A DNA stretch of 64,000 nucleotides from Bradyrhizobium sp. 195 (GTDB lineage Bacteria > Pseudomonadota > Alphaproteobacteria > Rhizobiales > Xanthobacteraceae). Both the position numbers and the translations under genes were made by a program. Below the pieces are notes generated by a model that saw nothing but the letters and a program-made list of their open reading frames with translations, made no database searches and was not told where the DNA came from. The first letter of the stretch is position 1, and each line of letters opens with the position of its first letter. This document shows positions 46,435-54,485 of the stretch, piece by piece. Where the stretch lies: positions 4,030,001 through 4,094,000 of the forward strand of contig NZ_CP082161.1 of assembly GCF_023101665.1 (NCBI RefSeq), read 5' to 3'.

Positions 46435-47352
46435 CTAGGCGAGGGAACCTATCGCACTGCGCATCGGCATGCCGGTCTGGGCGCCGGCTTTGAGGCATTT
46501 CAAGGCGGCGGCTTCGCAGCTCACCTCGAGCGCGCGTTGCAGCGACATGCCTTCGCCGAGCATGGCCGCAAACGCGCCGACAAAGGTATCGCCGGCGCCG
46601 GTCGTATCCACCGGCGTGATGCGCGGAGCGGGGGCGCGCTGGCGGGTCCCGTCGGCCGTCACGGCCAGCGCGCCTTGCGCACCGGCAGTGACAATGCAGG
46701 TGAGGTTGCCGGCTCTGGCAAGCCCGGCGGCTGCAGCTTCGTAGTCGGCGAAAGCGAGGCCGATGGCGGCGGCCGCGTCGAGCGCCTCGTGCTCGTTGAC
46801 CAGGAGATAATCGGTGACGGCGAGAAGCGCCGTCACCATCTCCCGGGTCATCTTGTCCGGCACGGGCGCGAGATTCCAGATCACGGTGCCGGAGGCCGAT
46901 GCGGCTCTGCGCGCAGCTTCCAGCGCCTGCGCAAAGGGCACTTCCATCTGAAGCACCAGCACGATGCCGGAATGGAGCAGCTCGGCAGCAAGATCTCCGG
47001 CGCTCGCAGTCATGTTGGCTCCGCTCGCCACCGTGATTGCGTTCTCTCCGGCTTGATCGACCGTAATGAACGCACAGCCGGTCGGCTCGTCGGTCCTGAT
47101 GACGAGATCGGCGTCGACGCCATTGGCTCGGAGGTTCTCGATCGCGCTGTCGCCAAATCCGTCCCGGCCGACGCGGCCCACCATGCGCACGCGTTTAGGT
47201 CCCGCGATCCGCGCGGCGGCGACGGCCTGATTGGCGCCCTTGCCGCCGAAATGCGTCTGGTAGGACGGCGCGAGCACCGTCCGGCCAGGACCCGGAATGA
47301 TCGGGACCTCTGCGACCAGATCGAGGTTGAGCGACCCGAACACCAGGATCAT
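46435..47352 (-). CDS. rbsK: Ribokinase (PfkB family)
   Basis: The 305-residue sugar kinase has PfkB signature 1 (THFGGKGANQAVAAARIAG) and signature 2 (DTTGAGDTFVGAFAA, including the catalytic Asp in GAGD). It phosphorylates ribose or a similar sugar at O5. Start 47352 (MILVFGSLNLDLV) is chosen because a longer frame reads through rpiB. It lies ten bases downstream of the rpiB stop, so the two form one transcript feeding the pentose phosphate pathway; a ribose transporter is not next to them. Confidence 0.88.
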   Translation of the reverse strand: MILVFGSLNLDLVAEVPIIPGPGRTVLAPSYQTHFGGKGANQAVAAARIAGPKRVRMVGRVGRDGFGDSAIENLRANGVDADLVIRTDEPTGCAFITVDQAGENAITVASGANMTASAGDLAAELLHSGIVLVLQMEVPFAQALEAARRAASASGTVIWNLAPVPDKMTREMVTALLAVTDYLLVNEHEALDAAAAIGLAFADYEAAAAGLARAGNLTCIVTAGAQGALAVTADGTRQRAPAPRITPVDTTGAGDTFVGAFAAMLGEGMSLQRALEVSCEAAALKCLKAGAQTGMPMRSAIGSLA

Positions 47353-47362
47353 GGAGAGCCCG

Positions 47363-47809
47363 TCAGCCTTGTTCGTCCATGACGCGCAGCTTCTCGACGC
47401 GGCGGCGGAAATCCTCGTCCGTGGAAAATTCGGCGGAGAGGTAGGACGAGACCAGATCCACCGCGAGCCAGGCGCCGACGATCTGCGCGCCGATGCACAT
47501 GACGTTGACGTCGTCATGCTCGACGCTCTGATGGGCGGAATGGACGTCGTGGCAGACCGCGGCGCGGATGCCCTTCATCTTGTTGGCGGCGATCGAGGCG
47601 CCGACGCCGGTGCCGCACACCATGATGCCGCGTGCGGCTTCGCCCGAGGTGACCTTCTGCGCGACGGCCCGCGCGATGTCGGGGAAATCCACCGGCCTGT
47701 CGTCATAGGAGCCTACGTCGATGATGTCGTGGCCGAGCTTGCGGATGTGATCGATGACGGTCTGCTTGAGCGGCCAGCCGGCGTGGTCGGATCCGATGAC
47801 GAGACGCAT
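47363..47809 (-). CDS. rpiB: Ribose 5-phosphate isomerase B (RpiB/LacA family)
   Basis: A 148-residue protein from ATG 47809 with the RpiB motifs GSDHAGWPLKQ, CGTGVGASIAANK (active-site Cys), and SVEHDDVNVMCIGAQIVG. The enzyme interconverts ribose 5-phosphate and ribulose 5-phosphate; paralogues act on tetroses and other sugars. It precedes rbsK. Upstream lies a strong hairpin that separates it from the ABC importer genes, so coregulation with them is possible but not shown. Confidence 0.88.
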   Translation of the reverse strand: MRLVIGSDHAGWPLKQTVIDHIRKLGHDIIDVGSYDDRPVDFPDIARAVAQKVTSGEAARGIMVCGTGVGASIAANKMKGIRAAVCHDVHSAHQSVEHDDVNVMCIGAQIVGAWLAVDLVSSYLSAEFSTDEDFRRRVEKLRVMDEQG

Positions 47810-47836
47810 GTGGTGTCCTTCTTGATCTTGCATTGA

Positions 47837-47863
47837 CCGTGACAGCCCGTGCGGCTGTCACGG
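47837..47863 (-). terminator. Hairpin terminator of the ABC importer operon
   Basis: CCGTGACAGCC (47837-47847) and GGCTGTCACGG (47853-47863) form a perfect 11-base stem with a 5-base loop. Read on the minus strand it follows the stop of the binding-protein gene (47873) by nine bases and precedes the rpiB start. No T-run is seen. It is a likely transcript end or processing site between the two modules. Confidence 0.65.
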
Positions 47864-47872
47864 CTCTTTGGT

Positions 47873-48667
47873 TCAGCTACGCATGTCGGGCGGCAGCTCG
47901 ACCCCGTGGAATTTCTTGTAGATTGCGTTGAGCTTGCCGTTTTTGACGTTCTCGGTGATCCAGGCGTTGAGCTTATCCATCAGGCGCTGCTCGCCTTTCT
48001 TGAGACCAATGGCGAGGTCGAACGTCGCCAGCGGAATCCTGGATTCGAACACGCGCGAGGGGTTCTTCACGCCGATCTGGTTGATGATCGTCGCGGACGA
48101 GGCGACACAGTCGACCTGACCGGACACGGCCGCGGTCACCATCGTGGCATCGTCGTCGTAACGAGCGATCTTGAGGTCCTTGTCCTTCATGTTGGAGAGG
48201 GTGGTGTCCTGCGTGGTGCCGCGAGAGACGCCGATCGACTTGTCCTTCAAGTCGGGCCAGTCCTTGACGGTCGATGATTTCAGGCAGCCGACATCGGATT
48301 GCAGTGTTGCGTAGCGCTTGGTGAAGTCGATCACCTTGGCGCGGTCCGGCGTCACCGAAAGGGTCGAAATGATGATGTCGGCCTTGCCGGTGAGGACGTT
48401 CGGGATGCGAGTCGCGCCGGTGGTCTGGATGAATTCCAGCTCGAGCCCCCAGTCCTTGGCGAGCAGCTGCGCCACTTCGACGTCGGACCCGGTGGCTTTC
48501 ATGGTGCTGTCCATCATGCCGGAGGGCGGGATGGCGAGGTCGGTCGAAATGCGGATCTTCTTCGCTTTCATGATGTCGTCGAGCAGGTCGGCCGATGCCG
48601 GCGTGGCGGCCGTCATGAGGAAGCAGCACAGTGCGGCCGCTGTCCTCAGCAATGTCTTGTTGGTCAT
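47873..48667 (-). CDS. Polar amino acid-type ABC substrate-binding protein
   Basis: A 264-residue exported protein with signal peptide (LLRTAAALCCFLMTAATPAS, cleaved before ADLLDD) and the type-2 periplasmic fold of the polar amino acid family (KKIRISTDLAIPPSGMMDST, then GATRIPNVLTGKADIIISTL and DFTKRYATLQ). The ligand is probably an amino acid or related small acid. It is the last gene of the operon at 51716-47873 and lies downstream of its ATPase gene. Confidence 0.85.
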   Translation of the reverse strand: MTNKTLLRTAAALCCFLMTAATPASADLLDDIMKAKKIRISTDLAIPPSGMMDSTMKATGSDVEVAQLLAKDWGLELEFIQTTGATRIPNVLTGKADIIISTLSVTPDRAKVIDFTKRYATLQSDVGCLKSSTVKDWPDLKDKSIGVSRGTTQDTTLSNMKDKDLKIARYDDDATMVTAAVSGQVDCVASSATIINQIGVKNPSRVFESRIPLATFDLAIGLKKGEQRLMDKLNAWITENVKNGKLNAIYKKFHGVELPPDMRS

Positions 48668-48686
48668 CCCTAGTTCTCCTCTCCTG

Positions 48687-49445
48687 TTATGATTTTAAGT
48701 TTCCAGTACCCACGAATTGGGTGAGCTCTGGCGTCGTCGGCGACGTCAGGATCGAAGCAGGCCCGGTCTCGTGGACCTTGCCGCGGTGCATGAAGACGAT
48801 CCGGTCGGCGATGCCCCTGGCAAAGCCCATCTCGTGGGTGACCATCACCATGGTCATTCCATCGGCCGCCAATTGCTCGATCACCTTCAGCACTTCGCCG
48901 GTGAGTTCGGGATCGAGCGCGGACGTGACCTCGTCGAACAGCATCACTTTCGGCTGCATCGCCAGCGAGCGGGCGATCGCGGCGCGCTGCTGCTGGCCGC
49001 CGGAGAGCTGTTCGGGATAGGCATGCAGCTTCTCCTCGAGCCCGACCTGCGCCAGCACTTTTCGCGCGAGATCCCTGGCCTGCGAGCCGGAGATGCCCTT
49101 CACGGCGCAGGGGGCCAGCGTGATGTTCTGCTCGATCGTGAGGTGCGGAAACAGATTGTAGCTCTGGAACACGATGCCGACATCCTGGCGCAGCGCGCGC
49201 AGGTCGACATCGGGCCGGTCGACGCGGTGCCCGCAGACGACGATCTCGCCGCCGTCGACCTTCTCGAAGCGGTCGATGCAGCGCAGTGCCGTGCTCTTGC
49301 CGGAACCGGAGCGGCCGATCAGCGCCAGTACCTCGCCGCGTTCGACGGCAAACGAGACGCCGTCGAGCACACGGAGCGCGCCGAAGCTCTTCTGCACGTC
49401 GCGGAGCAACACGATCGGTTCGGAGGAGGAGGGGTTTTGCTGCAT
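48687..49445 (-). CDS. Polar amino acid-type ABC transporter ATPase
   Basis: A 252-residue ATPase with Walker A GRSGSGKSTALR, the Q-loop in VFQSYNLFPHL, signature LSGGQQQRAAIA and Walker B MLFDEVTSALDP followed by MVTHEMGFA. All motifs are intact. It serves the two permeases directly upstream. Start 49445 (MQQNPSSSEP) gives the family length. It is one base from the permease stop, so the genes are coupled. Confidence 0.88.
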   Translation of the reverse strand: MQQNPSSSEPIVLLRDVQKSFGALRVLDGVSFAVERGEVLALIGRSGSGKSTALRCIDRFEKVDGGEIVVCGHRVDRPDVDLRALRQDVGIVFQSYNLFPHLTIEQNITLAPCAVKGISGSQARDLARKVLAQVGLEEKLHAYPEQLSGGQQQRAAIARSLAMQPKVMLFDEVTSALDPELTGEVLKVIEQLAADGMTMVMVTHEMGFARGIADRIVFMHRGKVHETGPASILTSPTTPELTQFVGTGNLKS

Positions 49446-49446
49446 G

Positions 49447-50121
49447 TCAGGCTGGCGCCAGGTTGGATCTGCCACGCCCCATCCGCCGTTCCAGTCTTTG
49501 ACTGAACAGCGACAGCGGATAGCACATGGCGAAATAGGTCACGGCGATGATGGCGTAGATGGCGAATGGCTCGAACAGCGAGTTGTTGACGATCTGGCCG
49601 GAGCGCATCAGCTCGACGAAGCCGACGACGGAGGCCAGCGAGGTGTTCTTGATGATCTGCACCATGAAGCCGACGGTCGGCGGCGTCGCGATGCGGATCG
49701 CCTGCGGCAGGATCACCTTCGTCATGCGCTGCGTCCGGCTCAGCGCGAGGCCTTCGGCGGCCTCCCATTGCGGCTTCGGCACCGACTGGATGCAGCCGCG
49801 CCAGATCTCGCCGAGATAGGCGGCGACATAGAGCGTCAGTGAGGCGCCGGCGGCAGCGAGCGGCGAGACCTTGAGCCCGATCGCGGCAAGGCCGAAATAG
49901 CCGAGAAACAGGATGACGAGCAGCGGCGTGCCCTGGATGAGCTGGACATAGACGGCGCTGGCGATCCGCACGGATTTGAGCGGCGAGATCCGCGCCAGTG
50001 CGATCACGAAGCCGACGATGCCGCCGCCGATCAGCGCAATCATCGACAGCCCGATCGTCCACAGCGCGCCCTGGCCCAAAAACATCAGATGGTTGATGTT
50101 GAGATGTCCGCCCATGCTCAT
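49447..50121 (-). CDS. Polar amino acid-type ABC transporter permease
   Basis: The 224-residue protein has five hydrophobic helices and the HEQRo-type permease motif EAAEGLALSRTQRMTKVILP for contact with the ATPase. The opening ALWTIGLSMIALIGGGIVGF is typical. It forms a heterodimer with the permease upstream. ATG 50115 is an alternative start. The gene lies one base downstream of the first permease stop. Confidence 0.88.
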   Translation of the reverse strand: MSMGGHLNINHLMFLGQGALWTIGLSMIALIGGGIVGFVIALARISPLKSVRIASAVYVQLIQGTPLLVILFLGYFGLAAIGLKVSPLAAAGASLTLYVAAYLGEIWRGCIQSVPKPQWEAAEGLALSRTQRMTKVILPQAIRIATPPTVGFMVQIIKNTSLASVVGFVELMRSGQIVNNSLFEPFAIYAIIAVTYFAMCYPLSLFSQRLERRMGRGRSNLAPA

Positions 50122-50122
50122 C

Positions 50123-50806
50123 TCACAACGGCGTGCCGAGCCGGCGCCGGCGCGGGAACAGCACGAGGCCGAGGCCCCAGAATCCGGCGCGCATCACCAG
50201 CGACAGGATGACGTAGAGCACCGCGACGATGATGTAGGTCTCGAACGCCCGATAAGTGTCCGACTGGATGTAGTTGGCAACCGCGGTGAGCTCCTCGGCC
50301 GAAATCTGCGAGCAGACCGAGGAGGCCAGCATCAGCAGCACGAACTGGCTGGTCAGCGCCGGATAGACCATCTCGATCGCGGGCAGCAGGATGATGTGCC
50401 AGTAGATCTGCAGGCGTGACAGCGCCAGCCCTTCGGCCGCCTCGATCTGCCCGCGCGGGATCGCCTCGAAACCCGCGCGCATGATCTCGGCGGTGTAGGC
50501 GCCGACATTGATCGTCAGCGCGGCCACCGCCACGGCGAAGGCGGAGAATTTCAAGCCGAGGCTGGCGAGACCGAAATAGACCAGGAAGATCTGCACCAGC
50601 AGCGGCGTGTTGCGGATGGTCTCGACATAGACCTTGCAGGCGCCCGCGATCAGCGAATTGTGTGTGCCGCGCCCGACCGCCGCGAGCGTGCCGAGCAGGG
50701 CGCCGAGCACCGTCGCGAAGGCCGCAAGCTCCAGCGTGAGGACGGCGCCGGCCAGGAAATTCGGCCAGCGCTCCAGCACCGCGGGAAAGTCAAGTTGGAG
50801 GCTCAT
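50123..50806 (-). CDS. Polar amino acid-type ABC transporter permease
   Basis: A 227-residue membrane protein with five helices. Motifs are FLAGAVLTLELAAFATVLGA at the start, YVETIRNTPLLVQIFLVYFG and the EAA loop EAAEGLALSRLQIYWHIILLP. It pairs with the downstream permease. It lies ten bases after the beta-hydroxyacid dehydrogenase stop, so enzyme and transporter are on one transcript. Confidence 0.88.
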   Translation of the reverse strand: MSLQLDFPAVLERWPNFLAGAVLTLELAAFATVLGALLGTLAAVGRGTHNSLIAGACKVYVETIRNTPLLVQIFLVYFGLASLGLKFSAFAVAVAALTINVGAYTAEIMRAGFEAIPRGQIEAAEGLALSRLQIYWHIILLPAIEMVYPALTSQFVLLMLASSVCSQISAEELTAVANYIQSDTYRAFETYIIVAVLYVILSLVMRAGFWGLGLVLFPRRRRLGTPL

Positions 50807-50816
50807 TGCCGTCGGC

Positions 50817-51716
50817 TCAGCCGGTTACCTGGTTAGTCATGCGGTCGTACACGCGGAACAGGGCCTGGTTGCCGTTGCTGCCTTCGCCATGTGCGCGCGC
50901 ATCGACATATTGGCTGGTGACAAGCGCGGTGCCGGGGAGCGGCACGCTCAGCGCCTGCGCGTGCTCCTGCACGAGGCGGAGGTCCTTGAGCTGCAGATCG
51001 ATGCGGAAGCCGGCCGAGACGTCGCCCGCGATCATCGCGGGACCGAGCTTGTCGAGCATCCAGGAGGCGGCGGAGCCACCGAGCAGCACGCGGCGCAGCA
51101 GATCGAGATCGAGGCCCGAGGCACGGCCGAGCGCGAGCGCTTCGCAGATCGCCTGGATGTTGATGCGGCAGATCAGCTGATTGCAGAGCTTGACGGTCTG
51201 GCCGGCGCCGGACGCGCCGACATGCGTGATGGTCGTGCCCATCGCACGGAAGAACGGCTCGGCCTGGGCAAAGGCGTCGGCATCGCCGCCGGCCATGATC
51301 GAGAGCGCAGCGTTCTTGGCGCCGACGGGGCCGCCGGAGACCGGCGCGTCGATGAAGCCGACACCGGCTTTTTGCAGATCGGCATGGATGCGGCGAACGG
51401 CAACCGGCGAGATCGTGCTCATGTCGACGATGAGCTTGCCGGGAGGCGGGGATTTCAGCAGGCCGTGCTCACCGTAAATGGTCGCCTCGACATGGGGCGT
51501 GTCGGGCAGCATGGTGATGACGATATCGGCGCTTTGCGCGGCATCGGCGGGACTCTCGGCGCGCGTCGCGCCTTCCTTGATGCTGTCGGCCAGGGCGGCT
51601 TCGTCTAGATCGAAGACGCGGACCGCGTGGCCGGCCACCAGCAGATTGCGCACCATCTCCCGGCCCATCGTGCCGATGCCGATGAAGCCGACATTGCCCT
51701 TGTCGTTCCGTCCCAT
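50817..51716 (-). CDS. 3-Hydroxyisobutyrate dehydrogenase-family NAD(P)-dependent oxidoreductase
   Basis: The 299-residue protein has the nucleotide-binding GFIGIGTMGREMVRNLL loop, the substrate motif DAPVSGGPVGAKNAAL, and the catalytic lysine in GASGAGQTVKLCNQL. Family members oxidise beta-hydroxyacids such as hydroxyisobutyrate, tartronate semialdehyde-related acids or threonate. The exact substrate is not evident. It is the first structural gene downstream of the GntR regulator and is followed by the importer, so transport and oxidation of one compound are likely linked. Confidence 0.85.
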   Translation of the reverse strand: MGRNDKGNVGFIGIGTMGREMVRNLLVAGHAVRVFDLDEAALADSIKEGATRAESPADAAQSADIVITMLPDTPHVEATIYGEHGLLKSPPPGKLIVDMSTISPVAVRRIHADLQKAGVGFIDAPVSGGPVGAKNAALSIMAGGDADAFAQAEPFFRAMGTTITHVGASGAGQTVKLCNQLICRINIQAICEALALGRASGLDLDLLRRVLLGGSAASWMLDKLGPAMIAGDVSAGFRIDLQLKDLRLVQEHAQALSVPLPGTALVTSQYVDARAHGEGSNGNQALFRVYDRMTNQVTG

Positions 51717-51770
51717 GTCATCAGTCCGTTTCTTGTTTGATCGGCTTCTTGATCGATTGGCGGTCTGCGA

Positions 51771-52511
51771 TCAGCCCGAGGCGCTGGACTTGTCGATGTC
51801 GCCGACGACGGCGCGTCTGCGGTATTCGTCGCCGATGGCAAAATGCTTGCGTAGCGTCGCATCCGCGCGCTCCGGATCGCGCGCAACGACCGCTTCGAAG
51901 ATGCGCCGGTGATCGTCGATCAGATAGGTCTTCATCGACGGGAAGGCCTGCACCAGCTCGCGGCGGCTGCGGTGCGAATGAGTCAACAGGCCCGCCAACG
52001 AACCGTGCAGGACCGTCAGCGTCTCCGAATGCGAGGCGACCACGATGGCGCGATGGAAGTCGAAGTCGGCCATGCCGCCCGCATCTGCCTCGTCGATCGT
52101 CTCCCCGATCTTCGCCAGCGCGCGCTGCAGCCGTTCGAAATCGGCAATGTTGGCGCGCTCGCAGGCGAGCCGGATCGCCTGGCATTCGATCGCGACGCGC
52201 GCCTGCATGACGTCGTCGAGCATGTCCGCCTGCTGGGCCAGCGCGAAGGTGAAGAAGTCGTTCAGCACCGAGACGTCGGGCCGCGTCACCACGGTGCCGA
52301 TGCGGTCGCGGATCTCGACGATCCCGAGCACGGTGAGGGCGCGCAATGCCTCGCGCACGATCGGCCGGCTGACGCCGAGCAGGGTAGCGAGCTCGCGTTC
52401 CGAGATCAGGCGGTCGCCGGGCTTCAGCGAGCCTGCAAGCAGGCGCTCGCGCAGGAAGGCGAACACCTTCTCGAACCCTTTTTCGCCGTCGGTGGACCGC
52501 CTGAGTTCCAT
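51771..52511 (-). CDS. FadR-type GntR family transcriptional regulator
   Basis: A 246-residue regulator with an N-terminal winged helix (GDRLISERELATLLGVSRPI then VREALRALTVLGIVEIRDRI) and a C-terminal helical FCD domain (about 95-235) with conserved acidic and histidine residues (MADFDFHRAIVVASHSETL, LIDDHRRIFEAV) for metal or ligand. It is at the head of the importer/dehydrogenase operon and is very likely its repressor. A matching operator palindrome lies directly upstream of the start. The effector is unknown. Confidence 0.88.
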   Translation of the reverse strand: MELRRSTDGEKGFEKVFAFLRERLLAGSLKPGDRLISERELATLLGVSRPIVREALRALTVLGIVEIRDRIGTVVTRPDVSVLNDFFTFALAQQADMLDDVMQARVAIECQAIRLACERANIADFERLQRALAKIGETIDEADAGGMADFDFHRAIVVASHSETLTVLHGSLAGLLTHSHRSRRELVQAFPSMKTYLIDDHRRIFEAVVARDPERADATLRKHFAIGDEYRRRAVVGDIDKSSASG

Positions 52512-52522
52512 CCCTGTCTCTT

Positions 52523-52544
52523 TGGTCTGATCTTGGTCAGACCA
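52523..52544. promoter_or_regulatory. FadR/GntR-type operator upstream of the regulator gene
   Basis: TGGTCAGACCA (52534-52544) is a perfect dyad fitting the FadR-subfamily pattern TNGTNNNACNA. It overlaps a second dyad, TGGTCTGA (52523-52530) with TCAGACCA (52537-52544). The site lies 12-33 bases upstream of the GntR start codon at 52511. Autoregulation and control of the downstream operon follow by analogy. Confidence 0.65.
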
Positions 52545-52977
52545 GTATGCTTACCAAGCTACACAGGTCAAGAGGCTACGCTGTCAACCCGGTCGGAAAA
52601 TTGCGGTTGCTTGGTTCTCAAGGCGTGGGTTGGCTACGCCGCAGGTCCCGCCCTGGACCACCGGTGGCGGTGCACTATGGCCGCATCGACCGACATCACC
52701 AGTCCGCACCTCCGCTCAGCTCTGCGAGGAGCTATCGGCATGATCGCGACTGAGTTGTCGGCGGCGGCATCGAGGCGCTCGCGGCAAACTGGTTGGCGAG
52801 CTCGAATCTCCAAATCGATCTCGGCAGCATTTATTCGCCGAAGACGTTCATTCTCGACACGACGCCGATCTTCCATGTTTGGTGCGCGCGATATTGCGCG
52901 GCCAGCTTTTGAGCATTTAGCCCTCAAAAGATAGCTGAACGCCGCGTCGTGTTCTGCGTTCCCATTTCAGCCAGAGG
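52545..52977. other. Gene-free, lower-GC region between GntR gene and ion channel
   Basis: No convincing gene is found in these 433 bases. Short open frames exist on both strands, but none has a ribosome site or recognisable motif; one plus-strand stretch near 52780-52900 reads like a protein fragment (ASSNLQIDLGSIYSPKTFIL) but matches nothing I know. The composition is less GC-rich than the surrounding DNA, suggesting old remnants. Confidence 0.35.
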
Positions 52978-53826
52978 GTGACAGGACTTGGTCCGATCTT
53001 GCGCGCTGTCCGAGTTGCAATCATCCATGCAAACCGCGATCATGATTCAGTGACCCTCACGTCTCTCAGAAGCAACGTCCGCCGCCTTTACGAGGGCGCA
53101 ACGCCGAGCGGCGTCCGCTTCCGCTACGCTCTGCTCGCCTTCGATATCGTGACGGTGCTGTTCATCATCGCCACATCCTTCCTGCAGCCCAGCGAGATCG
53201 TTGAGACGCTCGATGTCTTGTTCGGCGTAACGTTGCTTGCTGATTTCTCGGCACGGCTCCTCGTCGATCGGCATCCGTTTCGAAAATTTACTCAACCCGC
53301 AACGTGGGCCGACATGGTTGCGATCGTGTCCTTCCTGGCACCGCTAGCCGGCGAGGCGGGCGGCTTTCTCCGGATCCTGCGAACGTTGGGGCTGCTTCGC
53401 GACTATCAGATGCTGGTGAGGCTCCGCATCGATTCTCCGTTCTTTCGTCGCAACGAAGAGGTCATCTTCGCCGTCACGAACCTCGCCGTTTTCATATTCG
53501 TCATGACCGGGATCGTTTACGAGACCCAGAAGTTTCGCAACGATCAGATCCATAACTACGCCGACGCCCTGTATTTCACCGTTACGGCACTGACGACGAC
53601 CGGGTTTGGTGACATCACCTTGCCGGGCACGCTTGGTCGTCTCATCACCGTCGTGATCATGATTTTCGGCGTCACATTGTTCTTCAATCTCGCCCGCGCA
53701 CTCCTCAGCCCCAACAAGGTGCGATTTCCGTGTCCCACATGCGGGCTCCAGAGGCACGATGCCGACGCCGTGCATTGCAAGGCCTGTGGCACCGTTCTCA
53801 ACATTCCCGATGAAGGGGCGACCTGA
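52978..53826 (+). CDS. Voltage-gated-type ion channel with C-terminal zinc ribbon
   Basis: The 282-residue protein has about six membrane helices. An S4-like helix carries regularly placed arginines (LRILRTLGLLRDYQMLVRLR, residues 131-150), the pore loop has the filter TTTGFGD (206-212) and S6 follows (RLITVVIMIFGVTLFF). The usual filter of potassium channels is TVGYGD; here Phe replaces Tyr. The C-terminal tail is a C4 zinc ribbon (C252, C255, C267, C270). Two starts are possible, GTG 52978 and GTG 53050; neither has a strong ribosome site. Its coding composition is less GC-rich than neighbours. Confidence 0.75.
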   Translation: MTGLGPILRAVRVAIIHANRDHDSVTLTSLRSNVRRLYEGATPSGVRFRYALLAFDIVTVLFIIATSFLQPSEIVETLDVLFGVTLLADFSARLLVDRHPFRKFTQPATWADMVAIVSFLAPLAGEAGGFLRILRTLGLLRDYQMLVRLRIDSPFFRRNEEVIFAVTNLAVFIFVMTGIVYETQKFRNDQIHNYADALYFTVTALTTTGFGDITLPGTLGRLITVVIMIFGVTLFFNLARALLSPNKVRFPCPTCGLQRHDADAVHCKACGTVLNIPDEGAT

Positions 53827-54027
53827 AGGCTCTCGCTGCTCCCGAGGGCGGCGAACCTCTTCCATGAGGATCGGAAGTTCGGGGGACCTGTAAGTCATTG
53901 ATCGAACAGGGGGCGCCTACTGTGCATGGGGTTGTTTTCACGATTCTTGTCGATGCTCACCGCTACTGACAGCATGTTGGCAGCAGGGGCCGGCTACGAC
54001 CATCCCCTGACAAACGGGGAGTAGGTC

Positions 54028-54396
54028 ATGCCGATCGAGGCAAGCTGTCATTGCGGTGAGACGGTGTTCGAGGTGACGGAGGCGCCTTCCAGCGTGACGC
54101 GCTGCACCTGTACGCTCTGCGGCAAGCGCGGCGCGCTGTGGGCCTATTACACGCCGGCGCAGTTCCGCCTGCTGTCGCCCGCGGACAACGTCGCGACCTA
54201 TCTCTGGGGCAGCCGCACCGTCAAACATCATTTCTGCGCGAATTGCGGCTGCGGCACCTATTCGGAATCGCCGGACTGGTCGACCGGCAAGCCCGACTTC
54301 GACAATCCCAAGGTCGCCGTGAATGCGCGCCTGTTCGACGATTTCGATCTGGAGGCCGTTCCGGTCACCGTCATCGACGGCAGGAATCTGTGGTGA
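54028..54396 (+). CDS. GFA family glutathione-dependent formaldehyde-activating-like protein
   Basis: A 122-residue protein with the GFA zinc-binding fold: cysteine motif SCHCGETVFEV near the N terminus, CTCTLCGKRGALWAYY, and FCANCGCGTYSE in the second half. Family members are zinc-dependent glutathione-binding proteins; only some condense glutathione with formaldehyde. No formaldehyde-oxidation genes are nearby, so that specific role is unproven. Confidence 0.85.
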   Translation: MPIEASCHCGETVFEVTEAPSSVTRCTCTLCGKRGALWAYYTPAQFRLLSPADNVATYLWGSRTVKHHFCANCGCGTYSESPDWSTGKPDFDNPKVAVNARLFDDFDLEAVPVTVIDGRNLW

Positions 54397-54485
54397 GCCA
54401 GGCGCATGTCTGCTGCACGTTCGCGCTCTTGAGGCTATTTTGAAAAGCTGATTTGGTTCCTGCCCTGGAAAAGGGGGAGGATGCC

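Noticed and set aside
53041..53052. Second start (GTG 53050) of the ion channel as the only start
   Set aside because: It is possible but neither start has a good ribosome site, so the longer form was kept with the alternative noted.
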